Source: Emticicia sp043780375 (GTDB lineage Bacteria > Bacteroidota > Bacteroidia > Cytophagales > Spirosomataceae). Taken from it: 29,087 nucleotides of DNA. Of this stretch, positions 15,784 through 23,442 are shown one piece after another (within the stretch, counting starts at the first letter, position 1; the number at the start of each line of letters is the position of its first letter). The translations under genes were made by a program, and so were the position numbers. The stretch is taken from assembly GCF_043780375.1 (NCBI RefSeq), contig NZ_JAYWCU010000124.1, positions 1-29,087 on the forward strand. Reading direction: 5' to 3'. Below the pieces are notes generated by a model that was not told where the DNA came from, ran no database searches, and was given only the letters and a program-made list of their open reading frames with translations.

Positions 15784-16719
15784 ATGAAACTTGTTGATTC
15801 TCGTGAAAATCCTGCGTCGTCGTCGCTTTTAATTATTATTGGGCTTTTTCTTGTTGGTTTTCTTTTTGTCGGAAGTCTCATTCAAATTTTGGTAATGGTA
15901 GCGGCTGGTGCATCCTTGCAAGATATGATGAGCAGTGGAGGCGATTTTAGTAAACTGCCCAATGCTTGGATAGGGATGATTTTGGGGCAGGGATTAGGTT
16001 CTTTAGCAGGTTTTGTAGGGATAGCGTGGTTTTACTGGCGAATTATTGAGAAAAAGCAATGGGAAGACTTGAATTTTAAACCTCTGCCCCAAATTCAGGT
16101 TTTTGGAATGGTAGTTTTGATAGAAATTGCTTTTATGGGTTTTAATGGTTGGTTACAAGAACTTAATCAAAATATTGTTTTTCCAGAAGCCTTGAAAGGT
16201 TTGGAAGCAATACTAAAAGAAATGGAAAATAAATTAGCGGAAGCAACCAAGTTTTTCACGAATTTTACTTCATTTTGGCAGTTTTTATTAGCTTTTTTGG
16301 TAATTGCAGTCATTGCAGGAATAGGGGAAGAGTTGGTTTTTAGAGGACTAATTATGAGAAAATTATTTCTTGGAACAAAAAATATTCATGTCGCGATTTG
16401 GGTCGCAGGTTTTATTTTTGCTGCTATACATTTTCAGTTTTATGGTATTTTACCTCGAATGATGCTCGGTGTCGTATTTGGTTATTTATATTATTGGACA
16501 GGAAATATTTGGGTTCCAATTTTTGCCCATATTTTCAACAATGGTTTGGCAATAGTCGTTATGTATTTATATAACTTGAAAATCATCAAAACCGACCTCG
16601 AAAGTATGGACGATATTCCGCTTTCAATTGTAGTTTTTTCATTACTCGCAACTATTGGTTTGATGTTTTTGTTCAAGAATTACATACAGCAAAAGGAATT
16701 GGATTCACAGAACGTATAG
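15784..16719 (+). CDS. CPBP-family intramembrane glutamic protease
   Basis: 311 residues with about eight predicted membrane segments. The Rce1/CPBP motifs are present: EELVFRG (E182, E183, R187), the FAAIHF motif (H216) and FAHIFNN (H249, N252/N253). Family members are intramembrane proteases, or in some cases scaffolds with a role in bacteriocin immunity or membrane stress; the substrate is unknown. It starts at the ATG at 15784. A 41-codon membrane peptide gene begins 17 bases after its stop, so the two are likely cotranscribed. Confidence 0.9.
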   Translation: MKLVDSRENPASSSLLIIIGLFLVGFLFVGSLIQILVMVAAGASLQDMMSSGGDFSKLPNAWIGMILGQGLGSLAGFVGIAWFYWRIIEKKQWEDLNFKPLPQIQVFGMVVLIEIAFMGFNGWLQELNQNIVFPEALKGLEAILKEMENKLAEATKFFTNFTSFWQFLLAFLVIAVIAGIGEELVFRGLIMRKLFLGTKNIHVAIWVAGFIFAAIHFQFYGILPRMMLGVVFGYLYYWTGNIWVPIFAHIFNNGLAIVVMYLYNLKIIKTDLESMDDIPLSIVVFSLLATIGLMFLFKNYIQQKELDSQNV

Positions 16720-16735
16720 AATTTTGAAAGGTTTA

Positions 16736-16861
16736 ATGGAAAATCAAAGTAAATTCAGACAATGGTTTAAGCGACTCGGTTGGGCTGGCTTCCTTTTCTT
16801 TTTGATAAAAGGTTTACTTTGGTTAATTATTCCCTACTTAATTGCGAAAGGAATTTTTTAA
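16736..16861 (+). CDS. 41-residue single-pass membrane peptide
   Basis: A short frame from ATG 16736-16738 to TAA 16859-16861. The product starts MENQSKFRQWFKRLGWAGF, a basic amphipathic segment, followed by a strongly hydrophobic helix (LFFLIKGLLWLIIPYLIA). It lies 17 bases after the CPBP protease gene in the same direction. I recall similar tiny proteins with the RLGWAGFLFFLIKGLLW pattern in other Bacteroidota, some mislabelled as alanyl-tRNA synthetase. Function is unknown; partnership with the protease is a guess from adjacency. Confidence 0.72.
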   Translation: MENQSKFRQWFKRLGWAGFLFFLIKGLLWLIIPYLIAKGIF

Positions 16862-16863
16862 AT

Positions 16864-16933
16864 AATGTAGAGTTACGACTGGCTCGTTCGAACCATGAAG
16901 TGTATGTAATTCACTAATTCGTAACTCAACATT
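16864..16933. terminator. bidirectional terminator-like inverted repeat
   Basis: AATGTAGAGTTACGA (16864-16878) pairs with TCGTAACTCAACATT (16919-16933) with one mismatch over 15 bp and a 40-base loop. It sits between the convergent small membrane peptide and gamma-glutamyltransferase genes. T-rich DNA follows on the plus strand. Confidence 0.6.
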
Positions 16934-16943
16934 CTGCATTTTT

Positions 16944-18725
16944 TCAATATCCCACACTTGTATTATCAGCTCTTGGGTCTGATGCACCTTCGAGAGTTCC
17001 GTCGGTGCGAAGCATTATACAGTCCATTCTTCCGAGTGTTCCTTTTTGTGCATCAATAATATATCCTCTTGATTTTAAGGCGTTTATGGTTTTTTCGTTG
17101 AACGCATTTGGTTCATAAACTGTGCGGTCAGGTAGCCATTGATGATGAAATTTCAAAGCATTTACTGCTTGTTGCATCGTCATTCCATGTTCAATTACAT
17201 TCAAAATGGTCTGGTAAACCGAAGTAATAATCGTTGAGCCACCAGGCGTGCCAACTGCCATCAAAAACTTTCCGTCTTTTTCTACGATTGTCGGTGTCAT
17301 TGAAGAAAGCATTCGTTTTTCTGGTTGAATTTCGTTGGCTTTATTTCCAATCAAACCAAACATATTTGGTACACCTGCTTTGATACTAAAATCGTCCATT
17401 TCGTTATTCATCAAGAAACCGCCACCTGCAACTACCACTTTGCTACCATAGCCGCCATTGAGTGTTGTAGTTATCGAAACAGCATTTCCTTCCTTGTCCA
17501 CGACCGAGTAATGAGTGGTTTCATTTGACTCATAACCCGAAATATTCCCACCGTCAATTGCTTTGCTGTCGGTAGCTTTCGCAAAATTGAAATCTGACCA
17601 ATGTTTTTTGAGGTAATCTCTACTCATCAATTCTTTCATTGGCACTTTTACAAAATCCATATCTCCCATCCATTTGGCACGGTCGGCATAAACTCGGCGT
17701 TCAGCCTCAATCATTACTTGCACCGTAGAATCGCTATTCCAGCCCCATTTGCGTAGTGGATACTGCTCAACGGTTCTTAGCAATTGTACCAAAGCTACAC
17801 CTCCGCTTGATGAAGGAGGCATCGTAATAATATTATAATTTTTATAATCTGCCACGATTGGTTCACGCCAAGCTGAATGATATTTTTTCAAATCTTCGTG
17901 CGAAATTATTCCACCACCTTTCTCCATTTCTTTTACTAATAAATCGGCAATTTCGCCTTCATAAAAGCCGTTTCTTCCATTTTGTTGAATAATACGTAGT
18001 GTCTTTGCCAAATCTTTTTGAACCAACAAATCTCCAATTATCCAATCTCTATTTTCTGTATTAATGAAATATGGCGTATTTTCTCCATTTATTTTTTTGA
18101 AATTAGCTTTGTTATTATTCAGCCCAAGAGCTTCTAGCTGGGTAAGAACTACACCTTTTTCTGCTAAATCAATGGCAGGCTGTATGACTTTTTCCCAAGA
18201 TAATTTTCCAAATTTTTTGTGAATTTCAACCATTCCATCGACTGTTCCTGGCACGCCACTTGCCAAATGTCCAAGCAAACTTAATCCTTGAATTACATCT
18301 CCTTTAGTATCTAAGTACATATCTCGATTGGCTTTCAATGGAGCTTTTTCTCTAAAATCTAAAGTATATGCTTTACCGTTTTTATCACGAATAACAGCAA
18401 AGCCGCCACCGCCCAAGTTTCCTGCAAATGGAAATACTACTGCCAAAGCAAAGTGAGTAGCTACAGCGGCATCGATGGCATTTCCGCCCATTTTCATTGT
18501 TTCTACGCCTACATTCGAGGCTTCGGGATGGGCAGATGCCACCATTCCATTTTGACCAATAACGCCTTTTTTGTCCGAGAAAAAGGCTTTTTGGTTGGGG
18601 TCTTCTTCAAAAAGTACAAATAAATCTTTCGATTTGCTCGAAATTCCATCGGTTGTTTGGACTGGTTTATTCTTGCAAGAAAAAACTAAAATAAATAATG
18701 TTAATAATAGAAGTGTTCTTTTCAT
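16944..18725 (-). CDS. ggt: gamma-glutamyltransferase, lipoprotein form
   Basis: 593-residue Ntn-hydrolase precursor that cleaves gamma-glutamyl bonds (glutathione and relatives) and self-processes into two subunits. The cleavage nucleophile is T403 in TTHYSVVDK; ATHFALAVVFPFAGNLGGGG and the GSTI (GTPGGSTIIT) segment are also family marks. Residues 1-17 form a lipoprotein signal peptide ending in LVFSC, lipidated C17, so it is probably anchored to a membrane facing the periplasm or outside. The frame is open to 18770, but starting at the ATG at 18723-18725 places the signal peptide at the very N-terminus. The gene is divergent from the MacB-like permease. Confidence 0.94.
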   Translation of the reverse strand: MKRTLLLLTLFILVFSCKNKPVQTTDGISSKSKDLFVLFEEDPNQKAFFSDKKGVIGQNGMVASAHPEASNVGVETMKMGGNAIDAAVATHFALAVVFPFAGNLGGGGFAVIRDKNGKAYTLDFREKAPLKANRDMYLDTKGDVIQGLSLLGHLASGVPGTVDGMVEIHKKFGKLSWEKVIQPAIDLAEKGVVLTQLEALGLNNNKANFKKINGENTPYFINTENRDWIIGDLLVQKDLAKTLRIIQQNGRNGFYEGEIADLLVKEMEKGGGIISHEDLKKYHSAWREPIVADYKNYNIITMPPSSSGGVALVQLLRTVEQYPLRKWGWNSDSTVQVMIEAERRVYADRAKWMGDMDFVKVPMKELMSRDYLKKHWSDFNFAKATDSKAIDGGNISGYESNETTHYSVVDKEGNAVSITTTLNGGYGSKVVVAGGGFLMNNEMDDFSIKAGVPNMFGLIGNKANEIQPEKRMLSSMTPTIVEKDGKFLMAVGTPGGSTIITSVYQTILNVIEHGMTMQQAVNALKFHHQWLPDRTVYEPNAFNEKTINALKSRGYIIDAQKGTLGRMDCIMLRTDGTLEGASDPRADNTSVGY

Positions 18726-18903
18726 GTTTGTTGATGATTTATCGCATGGCGAAACAGATATTTGTTCCACGTATCCTTGAAATTTGCCGTTAAATTACTA
18801 AAAACTACTGATTAGCGAAATTCATTTCCAAAACTAATTTTAGAATACTATTTTCGTAAAATTATTAACTACAATTTAATGCCCTTTGGGGTCTTAGGCA
18901 TTT

Positions 18904-20148
18904 ATGAAATTTTTCTTTCTCACATTCGAAAGTTTTCGCTTTGCTTGGCAGGCTTTGCGAGAAAATTTACTCCGAACCGTTTTATCGCTTTTGGGCGTAA
19001 CGATTGGTATTTTTTCCATCATCGGGGTTTATACGATGGTTGATTCGCTCGAATCGAATATTAAAGGAAGTCTAAGTTCTATAGGTAGTAATGTAATTTA
19101 TGTGCAGAAATGGCCTTGGCTTTTTGGTAATGGTGATTATCCGTGGTGGAAATATTTCAGACGACCAGAGGCAAAATATGAAGAGTTTAAATATTTGAAA
19201 GAAAACCTCGAACATACCCATGCCGTAGCGATGATGGATTTTCAAGGTGGGGTTTCGTGCAAAAAAGGCAATAACAGTATTGAGGCTCTTTGCCAGGGAG
19301 TTACTTATGATTTTACGGAAATTACAGAGGTTCCGATTGTGAACGGACGTTATTTTGCTCCGCAAGAAGTAGAATCTGGCAGAAATGTAGGTATTTTAGG
19401 AGCAGATATTGCAGATGCTTTGTTTCCAGATTCCGACCCAATTGGACAAACCTTCAAAATGAAAGGGCAAAATATTACGGTTATTGGTGTGCAAGAGCGA
19501 AAAGGGAAACAGATTGCAGATTTTGGAGGCCAACCCGACGAAAAAATTTTTATACCTTTTCTTTCGCACAAACGTATCTTTTCTTCGGGCGAACCTTATG
19601 GCGATATTGTGCTAAAAGGACTGGATGATGACGAAGGCTTGCTTGAACTGGAAGGTGAAACAATAGGCTTGATGCGAACTAAGCGAGGTTTACGACCATC
19701 GGAAGAAGATAATTTTGCATTAAATCGCCCCGAAGCTGCTGCTGCTGCTCTCGGTCAGTTATTTAGCACTATTCGTGGAGGAGGGTTTATTATTGGCTTA
19801 TTTTCATTATTGATTGGGGGTTTTGGTATTGCCAATATCATGTTTGTTTCAGTAAAAGAACGAACAAATCTCATCGGAATTCAGAAGTCATTAGGGGCAA
19901 AAAACTTCTTTATTCTTTTCCAGTTTTTATTTGAATCTATTTTCCTTTGCTTAATTGGAGGTTTTTTTGGCATTCTACTTGTTTATTTACTAAGTTTCAT
20001 GCCATTAGGCTCGCTTGATATTGTTCTCAGCTCGGGTAATGTTATCTTTGGAGTTATTATTGCGAGCATTATTGGCATAGTTTCAGGTATTATTCCTGCA
20101 TGGCAAGCCGCTCGACTTGACCCCGTTATTGCGATTCGTAGTAAATAA
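18904..20148 (+). CDS. MacB/FtsX-type ABC transporter permease
   Basis: 414-residue inner-membrane permease. One membrane segment near 24-44 is followed by a periplasmic MacB-type domain (about 45-285) and three C-terminal membrane segments of the FtsX domain (about 290-312, 335-365, 378-402), with the typical LRTVLSLLGVTIGIFSIIG and VKERTNLIGIQKSLGAK segments. Such permeases work with a separate ATPase and often an adaptor, moving lipoproteins, peptides or drugs, or transmitting force. No ATPase gene is adjacent; the only one in the window is the FtsE-like gene 11 kb away on the other strand. The ATG at 18904 is the start. Confidence 0.9.
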   Translation: MKFFFLTFESFRFAWQALRENLLRTVLSLLGVTIGIFSIIGVYTMVDSLESNIKGSLSSIGSNVIYVQKWPWLFGNGDYPWWKYFRRPEAKYEEFKYLKENLEHTHAVAMMDFQGGVSCKKGNNSIEALCQGVTYDFTEITEVPIVNGRYFAPQEVESGRNVGILGADIADALFPDSDPIGQTFKMKGQNITVIGVQERKGKQIADFGGQPDEKIFIPFLSHKRIFSSGEPYGDIVLKGLDDDEGLLELEGETIGLMRTKRGLRPSEEDNFALNRPEAAAAALGQLFSTIRGGGFIIGLFSLLIGGFGIANIMFVSVKERTNLIGIQKSLGAKNFFILFQFLFESIFLCLIGGFFGILLVYLLSFMPLGSLDIVLSSGNVIFGVIIASIIGIVSGIIPAWQAARLDPVIAIRSK

Positions 20149-20152
20149 ATGT

Positions 20153-20260
20153 GTGATTGAGTGATTGAGTGAATGTGTGATTGATTAATTTTGGGCGATG
20201 AAGTTGATTATGAAATTAAAATGTAATCACTAAATTATTCATTCACAAATTCACAAATTC
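20153..20260. repeat. inverted repeat with 8-bp periodic arms
   Basis: The left arm is four 8-bp units (GTGATTGA, GTGATTGA, GTGAATGT, GTGATTGA; 20153-20184). The right arm contains two units of ATTCACAA (20241-20248, 20249-20256) plus ATTC. The arms are imperfect complements. It lies between the permease gene and tsaB, which run in the same direction. Confidence 0.7.
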
Positions 20261-20266
20261 TTTCTA

Positions 20267-21037
20267 ATGCCTATTATTCTTAGTATCGAAACCTCTACAA
20301 AAAGTTGTTCGGCTGCTATTCATCAAGATAGTAAGTTGCTGTCTATCAGTGAGTTATATAACGAAAAGTCTTCTTCTGGAATGCTTACTACGCTTATAGA
20401 GCATGTAGTAAAAACTGCCAGTTTGACTTTTCAAGACCTCGATGCCATCGCTGTTGCAAAAGGTCCTGGCTCATATACAGGTTTACGTATTGGTGTTTCT
20501 ACTGCAAAGGGTTTGTGCTTTGCACTTGAAAAACCACTGATTGCAGTTAATACTTTGGAGGTGATGGCAAGTTCGATTTGCGAACGGTTCGCCGTGCGAT
20601 TTCTAATTCCTAATTCCGAATCCGAAATCGCAAATCGTATCGCAACGGCAAACCATTCTGAAATTATAAAAATTCTCCTATGCCCAATGCTTGATGCTCG
20701 TAGAATGGAGGTTTATTGTGCTGTCTATCAATCAGATAAGATGGCGGTCGTTGAGACAACCCAAGCAAAAATTATTGAAGAAACTTCATTTGCAGACTTA
20801 CTTCAAAACCATAAAATCATCTTCTTTGGCGATGGAGCAGAAAAATGTAGAGCGATTTTAAGCAAACATCCCAATGCTATATTCTTAAATGAAACTTTAA
20901 ATCCTTCTGCAAAAAGTGTTGGTATTTTAGCAACCAAAGCTTTTGAGAATAATAAGTTTGAAAATGTAGCTGACTTAGAACCTTATTATTTGAAGGAATT
21001 TATGACTACTACGCCGAAAAAAGTAAAATTTGATTGA
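20267..21037 (+). CDS. tsaB: TsaB, tRNA threonylcarbamoyladenosine biosynthesis protein
   Basis: 256-residue ASKHA-fold protein that partners TsaD (with TsaE) to make the universal t6A37 modification of ANN-decoding tRNAs. The N-terminus ILSIETSTKSCSAAI, GPGSYTGLRIGVSTAKGL (66-83) and MLDARRMEVY are typical. Compared with the usual length of about 230 residues it is long: residues 103-124 or so (ICERFAVRFLIPNSESEIAN region) lie between NTLEVMAS and LLCPMLDARR, where the family normally has only a short link. That stretch is encoded by a perfect palindromic element (20574-20637), so it appears to be an in-frame repeat insertion. The ATG at 20267 is clear. Confidence 0.93.
   Translation: MPIILSIETSTKSCSAAIHQDSKLLSISELYNEKSSSGMLTTLIEHVVKTASLTFQDLDAIAVAKGPGSYTGLRIGVSTAKGLCFALEKPLIAVNTLEVMASSICERFAVRFLIPNSESEIANRIATANHSEIIKILLCPMLDARRMEVYCAVYQSDKMAVVETTQAKIIEETSFADLLQNHKIIFFGDGAEKCRAILSKHPNAIFLNETLNPSAKSVGILATKAFENNKFENVADLEPYYLKEFMTTTPKKVKFD
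20574..20637. repeat. palindromic element inserted in frame in tsaB
   Basis: Perfect 10-bp arms CGATTTGCGA (20574-20583) and TCGCAAATCG (20628-20637). Inside are the hairpin ACGG-TTCG-CCGT (20584-20595) and echoing units (TTCTAATTCC, TAATTCCGAATCCGAAATCG). The inner hairpin is of the same kind as that at 7727-7738. Confidence 0.88.
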
Positions 21038-21125
21038 ATTAAAGCAAAACAAATACCTTCAGCAATCGTTTAAAGACAAGTTGACTTAACTTTTGAGTTT
21101 TTTTATGGTATTTTAATCATTTGGC

Positions 21126-22199
21126 ATGAGGTATTTTTTTATTTTGGCAACTTTTATAAGTTTTCCCATACAAATTTTTGCACAAGACTCTACCAAACCA
21201 TTTTTGAGAAATAAGAGTTTTTTAGCTTTGCCAGTAGTTTTCAGACTCCCAGAAACACGCTTTGGTGGAGGGGTTGCAGGAGCAACTGTTTTTGGTTTTG
21301 CTAAAGACTCTATTTGGGCAAAACCCTCTCAAATTTCGTTTGGAGCTACTTATACGCAAAATAAACAAATCTTGATTTTTTTTCCTTTCAAGATTTTTAC
21401 GCATAACAACAAATACTATTTTTCGTCCGAAAATGGCTTGTTTCGTTATAAATATACCTATGCTGGCGTAGGCGAAAACCGTGTTGCTGACGAAAACTAT
21501 AGTGCTGATTATGTGAGATTCAGGTTTTTGGCTACCAAATTAGTTCGTTTGAATACTTATGTAGGGTTGAGGCTTAACTTTGAAAATTATAACGTTACTT
21601 CAACGGTAGAAGAAGGAGAACTTGCTTCTGGAAAGATAAATGGCAGCGATAAATCTCGCACCTTAGGTTTAGGATTGAGTATTTTGAGAGATACTCGTGA
21701 CCAAGTTTTTTTTCCAACAAAAGGAATTTTTGGCGAAATTTATGTTGTACCATCAGGAAAAGTTTTTGGAGCTAACCGTAATTTTACTAAAATCTCAGCT
21801 GATATTGCCAATTATGTGAGTTTAGGAAAGAAAACAGTATTGGCAAGTAATTATGTGGCAGTTGCCAATATTGGTGATGTTCCATTCAATCAACTGGCTT
21901 ATTTGGGCGGACAGTATAAAATGAGAGGTATTTTGGAAGGGTATTTTAGGGATAAAAATACCTTAATGATTCAGCAAGAGGTGCGACAAGAAATCTGGAA
22001 GAGACTTGGAGCAGCAGCCTTTGGGTCGGTTGCTTTCTTGGGAAATCAAGAAGATATTTTACGTTTAAAAAAACCTAAATTCACCTACGGAGCGGGCATC
22101 AGATTTGCTACCAAAAATCACTTAAATATCCGATTAGATTATGCCCTTTCGCCTTATGGCAACGGTAATATTTATGCTACTATCGGAGAAGCTTTTTAA
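21126..22199 (+). CDS. Omp85/BamA-superfamily outer-membrane barrel
   Basis: 357 residues. A signal peptide (1-20, ending IFAQ) precedes a beta-barrel of the surface-antigen D15 type: the LRDTRDQVFFPTKGIFGEI motif is the family signature for this barrel, and the chain ends in an aromatic residue (GEAF). There are no POTRA domains, so it is not BamA itself but one of the short patatin-like or metallophosphatase-associated barrels common in Bacteroidota. The function is unknown. It converges with the NRAMP-like gene with only 2 bases between the stop codons. Confidence 0.85.
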   Translation: MRYFFILATFISFPIQIFAQDSTKPFLRNKSFLALPVVFRLPETRFGGGVAGATVFGFAKDSIWAKPSQISFGATYTQNKQILIFFPFKIFTHNNKYYFSSENGLFRYKYTYAGVGENRVADENYSADYVRFRFLATKLVRLNTYVGLRLNFENYNVTSTVEEGELASGKINGSDKSRTLGLGLSILRDTRDQVFFPTKGIFGEIYVVPSGKVFGANRNFTKISADIANYVSLGKKTVLASNYVAVANIGDVPFNQLAYLGGQYKMRGILEGYFRDKNTLMIQQEVRQEIWKRLGAAAFGSVAFLGNQEDILRLKKPKFTYGAGIRFATKNHLNIRLDYALSPYGNGNIYATIGEAF

Positions 22200-22201
22200 A
22201 T

Positions 22202-23368
22202 CTATGAAAATATTCCATAAACTACCATACCCGACATAATCGCTACTACTAACCAACCAATTATTTGTAAAAATAAAGAGTGCTTATAGCTGCCTACAAG
22301 TCTCGACTTTCGACTGGCTACTAAGATAATTGAGAGTGCAATTGGCAAAATAAAACCATTCAGAGTACCTACAAACACAAGTGTTTTGATTGGTTGTCCA
22401 ACAAAAATAAAGATAATCGTAGAGAAAACAATAAAGCCAATAATGATTTGGCGATTATATTTTTCAAAATTTGGATGAAAAGTTCGTAAAAAAGAAACCG
22501 AAGTATAAGCAGCACCAACGACCGACGTAATGGCAGCAGCCCAAATTACAATCCCGAAGATTTTATAACCAATATCGCCCGCCGCACTCTGAAATACCGA
22601 AGCAGGTGGATTTTCTTTGCTGAGTGTAAAACCGGCAACTACCACACCCAAAGAAGCTAAAAAAAGCAAATATCGTACTACGGCAGTTACCAAAATACCC
22701 ATTGTGGCACTTCTATTGATTTCGGGAAGGTTCTCTTCGCCACTAATTCCTGCATCAATAAGGCGATGCACACCTGCAAATGTAATATAACCGCCAACCG
22801 TACCACCTACGAGTGTAACTGTTGCCAAAGCGTCAAATTTTTGAGGAATAATTGTTCGCCTTACTGCTTCAAAAACAGGTGGATTTGACACAAAAACAAC
22901 GTAGAGAATTAAAATAATCATCAAAAAGCCAAGTATTTTAGCAAAATTGTCCATTGTTTTTCCTGCTTCTTTTGAAGAAAAAATACCAATCGCAATTGCA
23001 GAACTGATAACTGCTCCAATTTTTACATCAATGCCAAAAAGAACTTCTAAACCTAATCCTGCACCTGCAACATTGCCAATATTAAAAGCTAAACCACCAA
23101 TTACAATCAAAAAAGCCAATAAATAACCAAGTCCAGGAAGGAGTTCGTTGGCTAAATCTTGAGCGGGCTTCTTGCAGACAGAAACCACACGCCAAATATT
23201 GAGTTGCGTACCAATATCTAATAAAATAGAAAGCAAAATTACGAAGCCAAAACTTGCAGCGAGTTGTTGCGTATATACTGTGGTTTGAGTCAAAAAGCCT
23301 GGGCCAATAGCGGAAGTAGCCATCAAGAAAGCAGCCCCGATGAGTGTTGAGGAACGTTTGTTTTTCAT
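22202..23368 (-). CDS. NRAMP-related transporter
   Basis: 388 residues with about eleven predicted membrane helices of the NRAMP (LeuT-like) family. The canonical metal-binding DPGN of helix 1 is replaced by GPGF (22-25), and the helix 6 MPH is replaced by AGVH (198-201). The helix 3 segment FNIGNVAGAGLGLEVLFG is family-like. This identifies it as a divergent NRAMP-related clade rather than MntH; a role in divalent metal transport is not assured. It lies 74 bases downstream of the 905-residue gene on the same strand, possibly cotranscribed. The ATG at 23366-23368 gives the start. Confidence 0.8.
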   Translation of the reverse strand: MKNKRSSTLIGAAFLMATSAIGPGFLTQTTVYTQQLAASFGFVILLSILLDIGTQLNIWRVVSVCKKPAQDLANELLPGLGYLLAFLIVIGGLAFNIGNVAGAGLGLEVLFGIDVKIGAVISSAIAIGIFSSKEAGKTMDNFAKILGFLMIILILYVVFVSNPPVFEAVRRTIIPQKFDALATVTLVGGTVGGYITFAGVHRLIDAGISGEENLPEINRSATMGILVTAVVRYLLFLASLGVVVAGFTLSKENPPASVFQSAAGDIGYKIFGIVIWAAAITSVVGAAYTSVSFLRTFHPNFEKYNRQIIIGFIVFSTIIFIFVGQPIKTLVFVGTLNGFILPIALSIILVASRKSRLVGSYKHSLFLQIIGWLVVAIMSGMVVYGIFS

Positions 23369-23442
23369 AATTTAATAGTTTTATAGTGGTTGAGTTTTTT
23401 TACTTAATACCTTTATTTTCTAATGTTTTCTTTGTTTTAATT

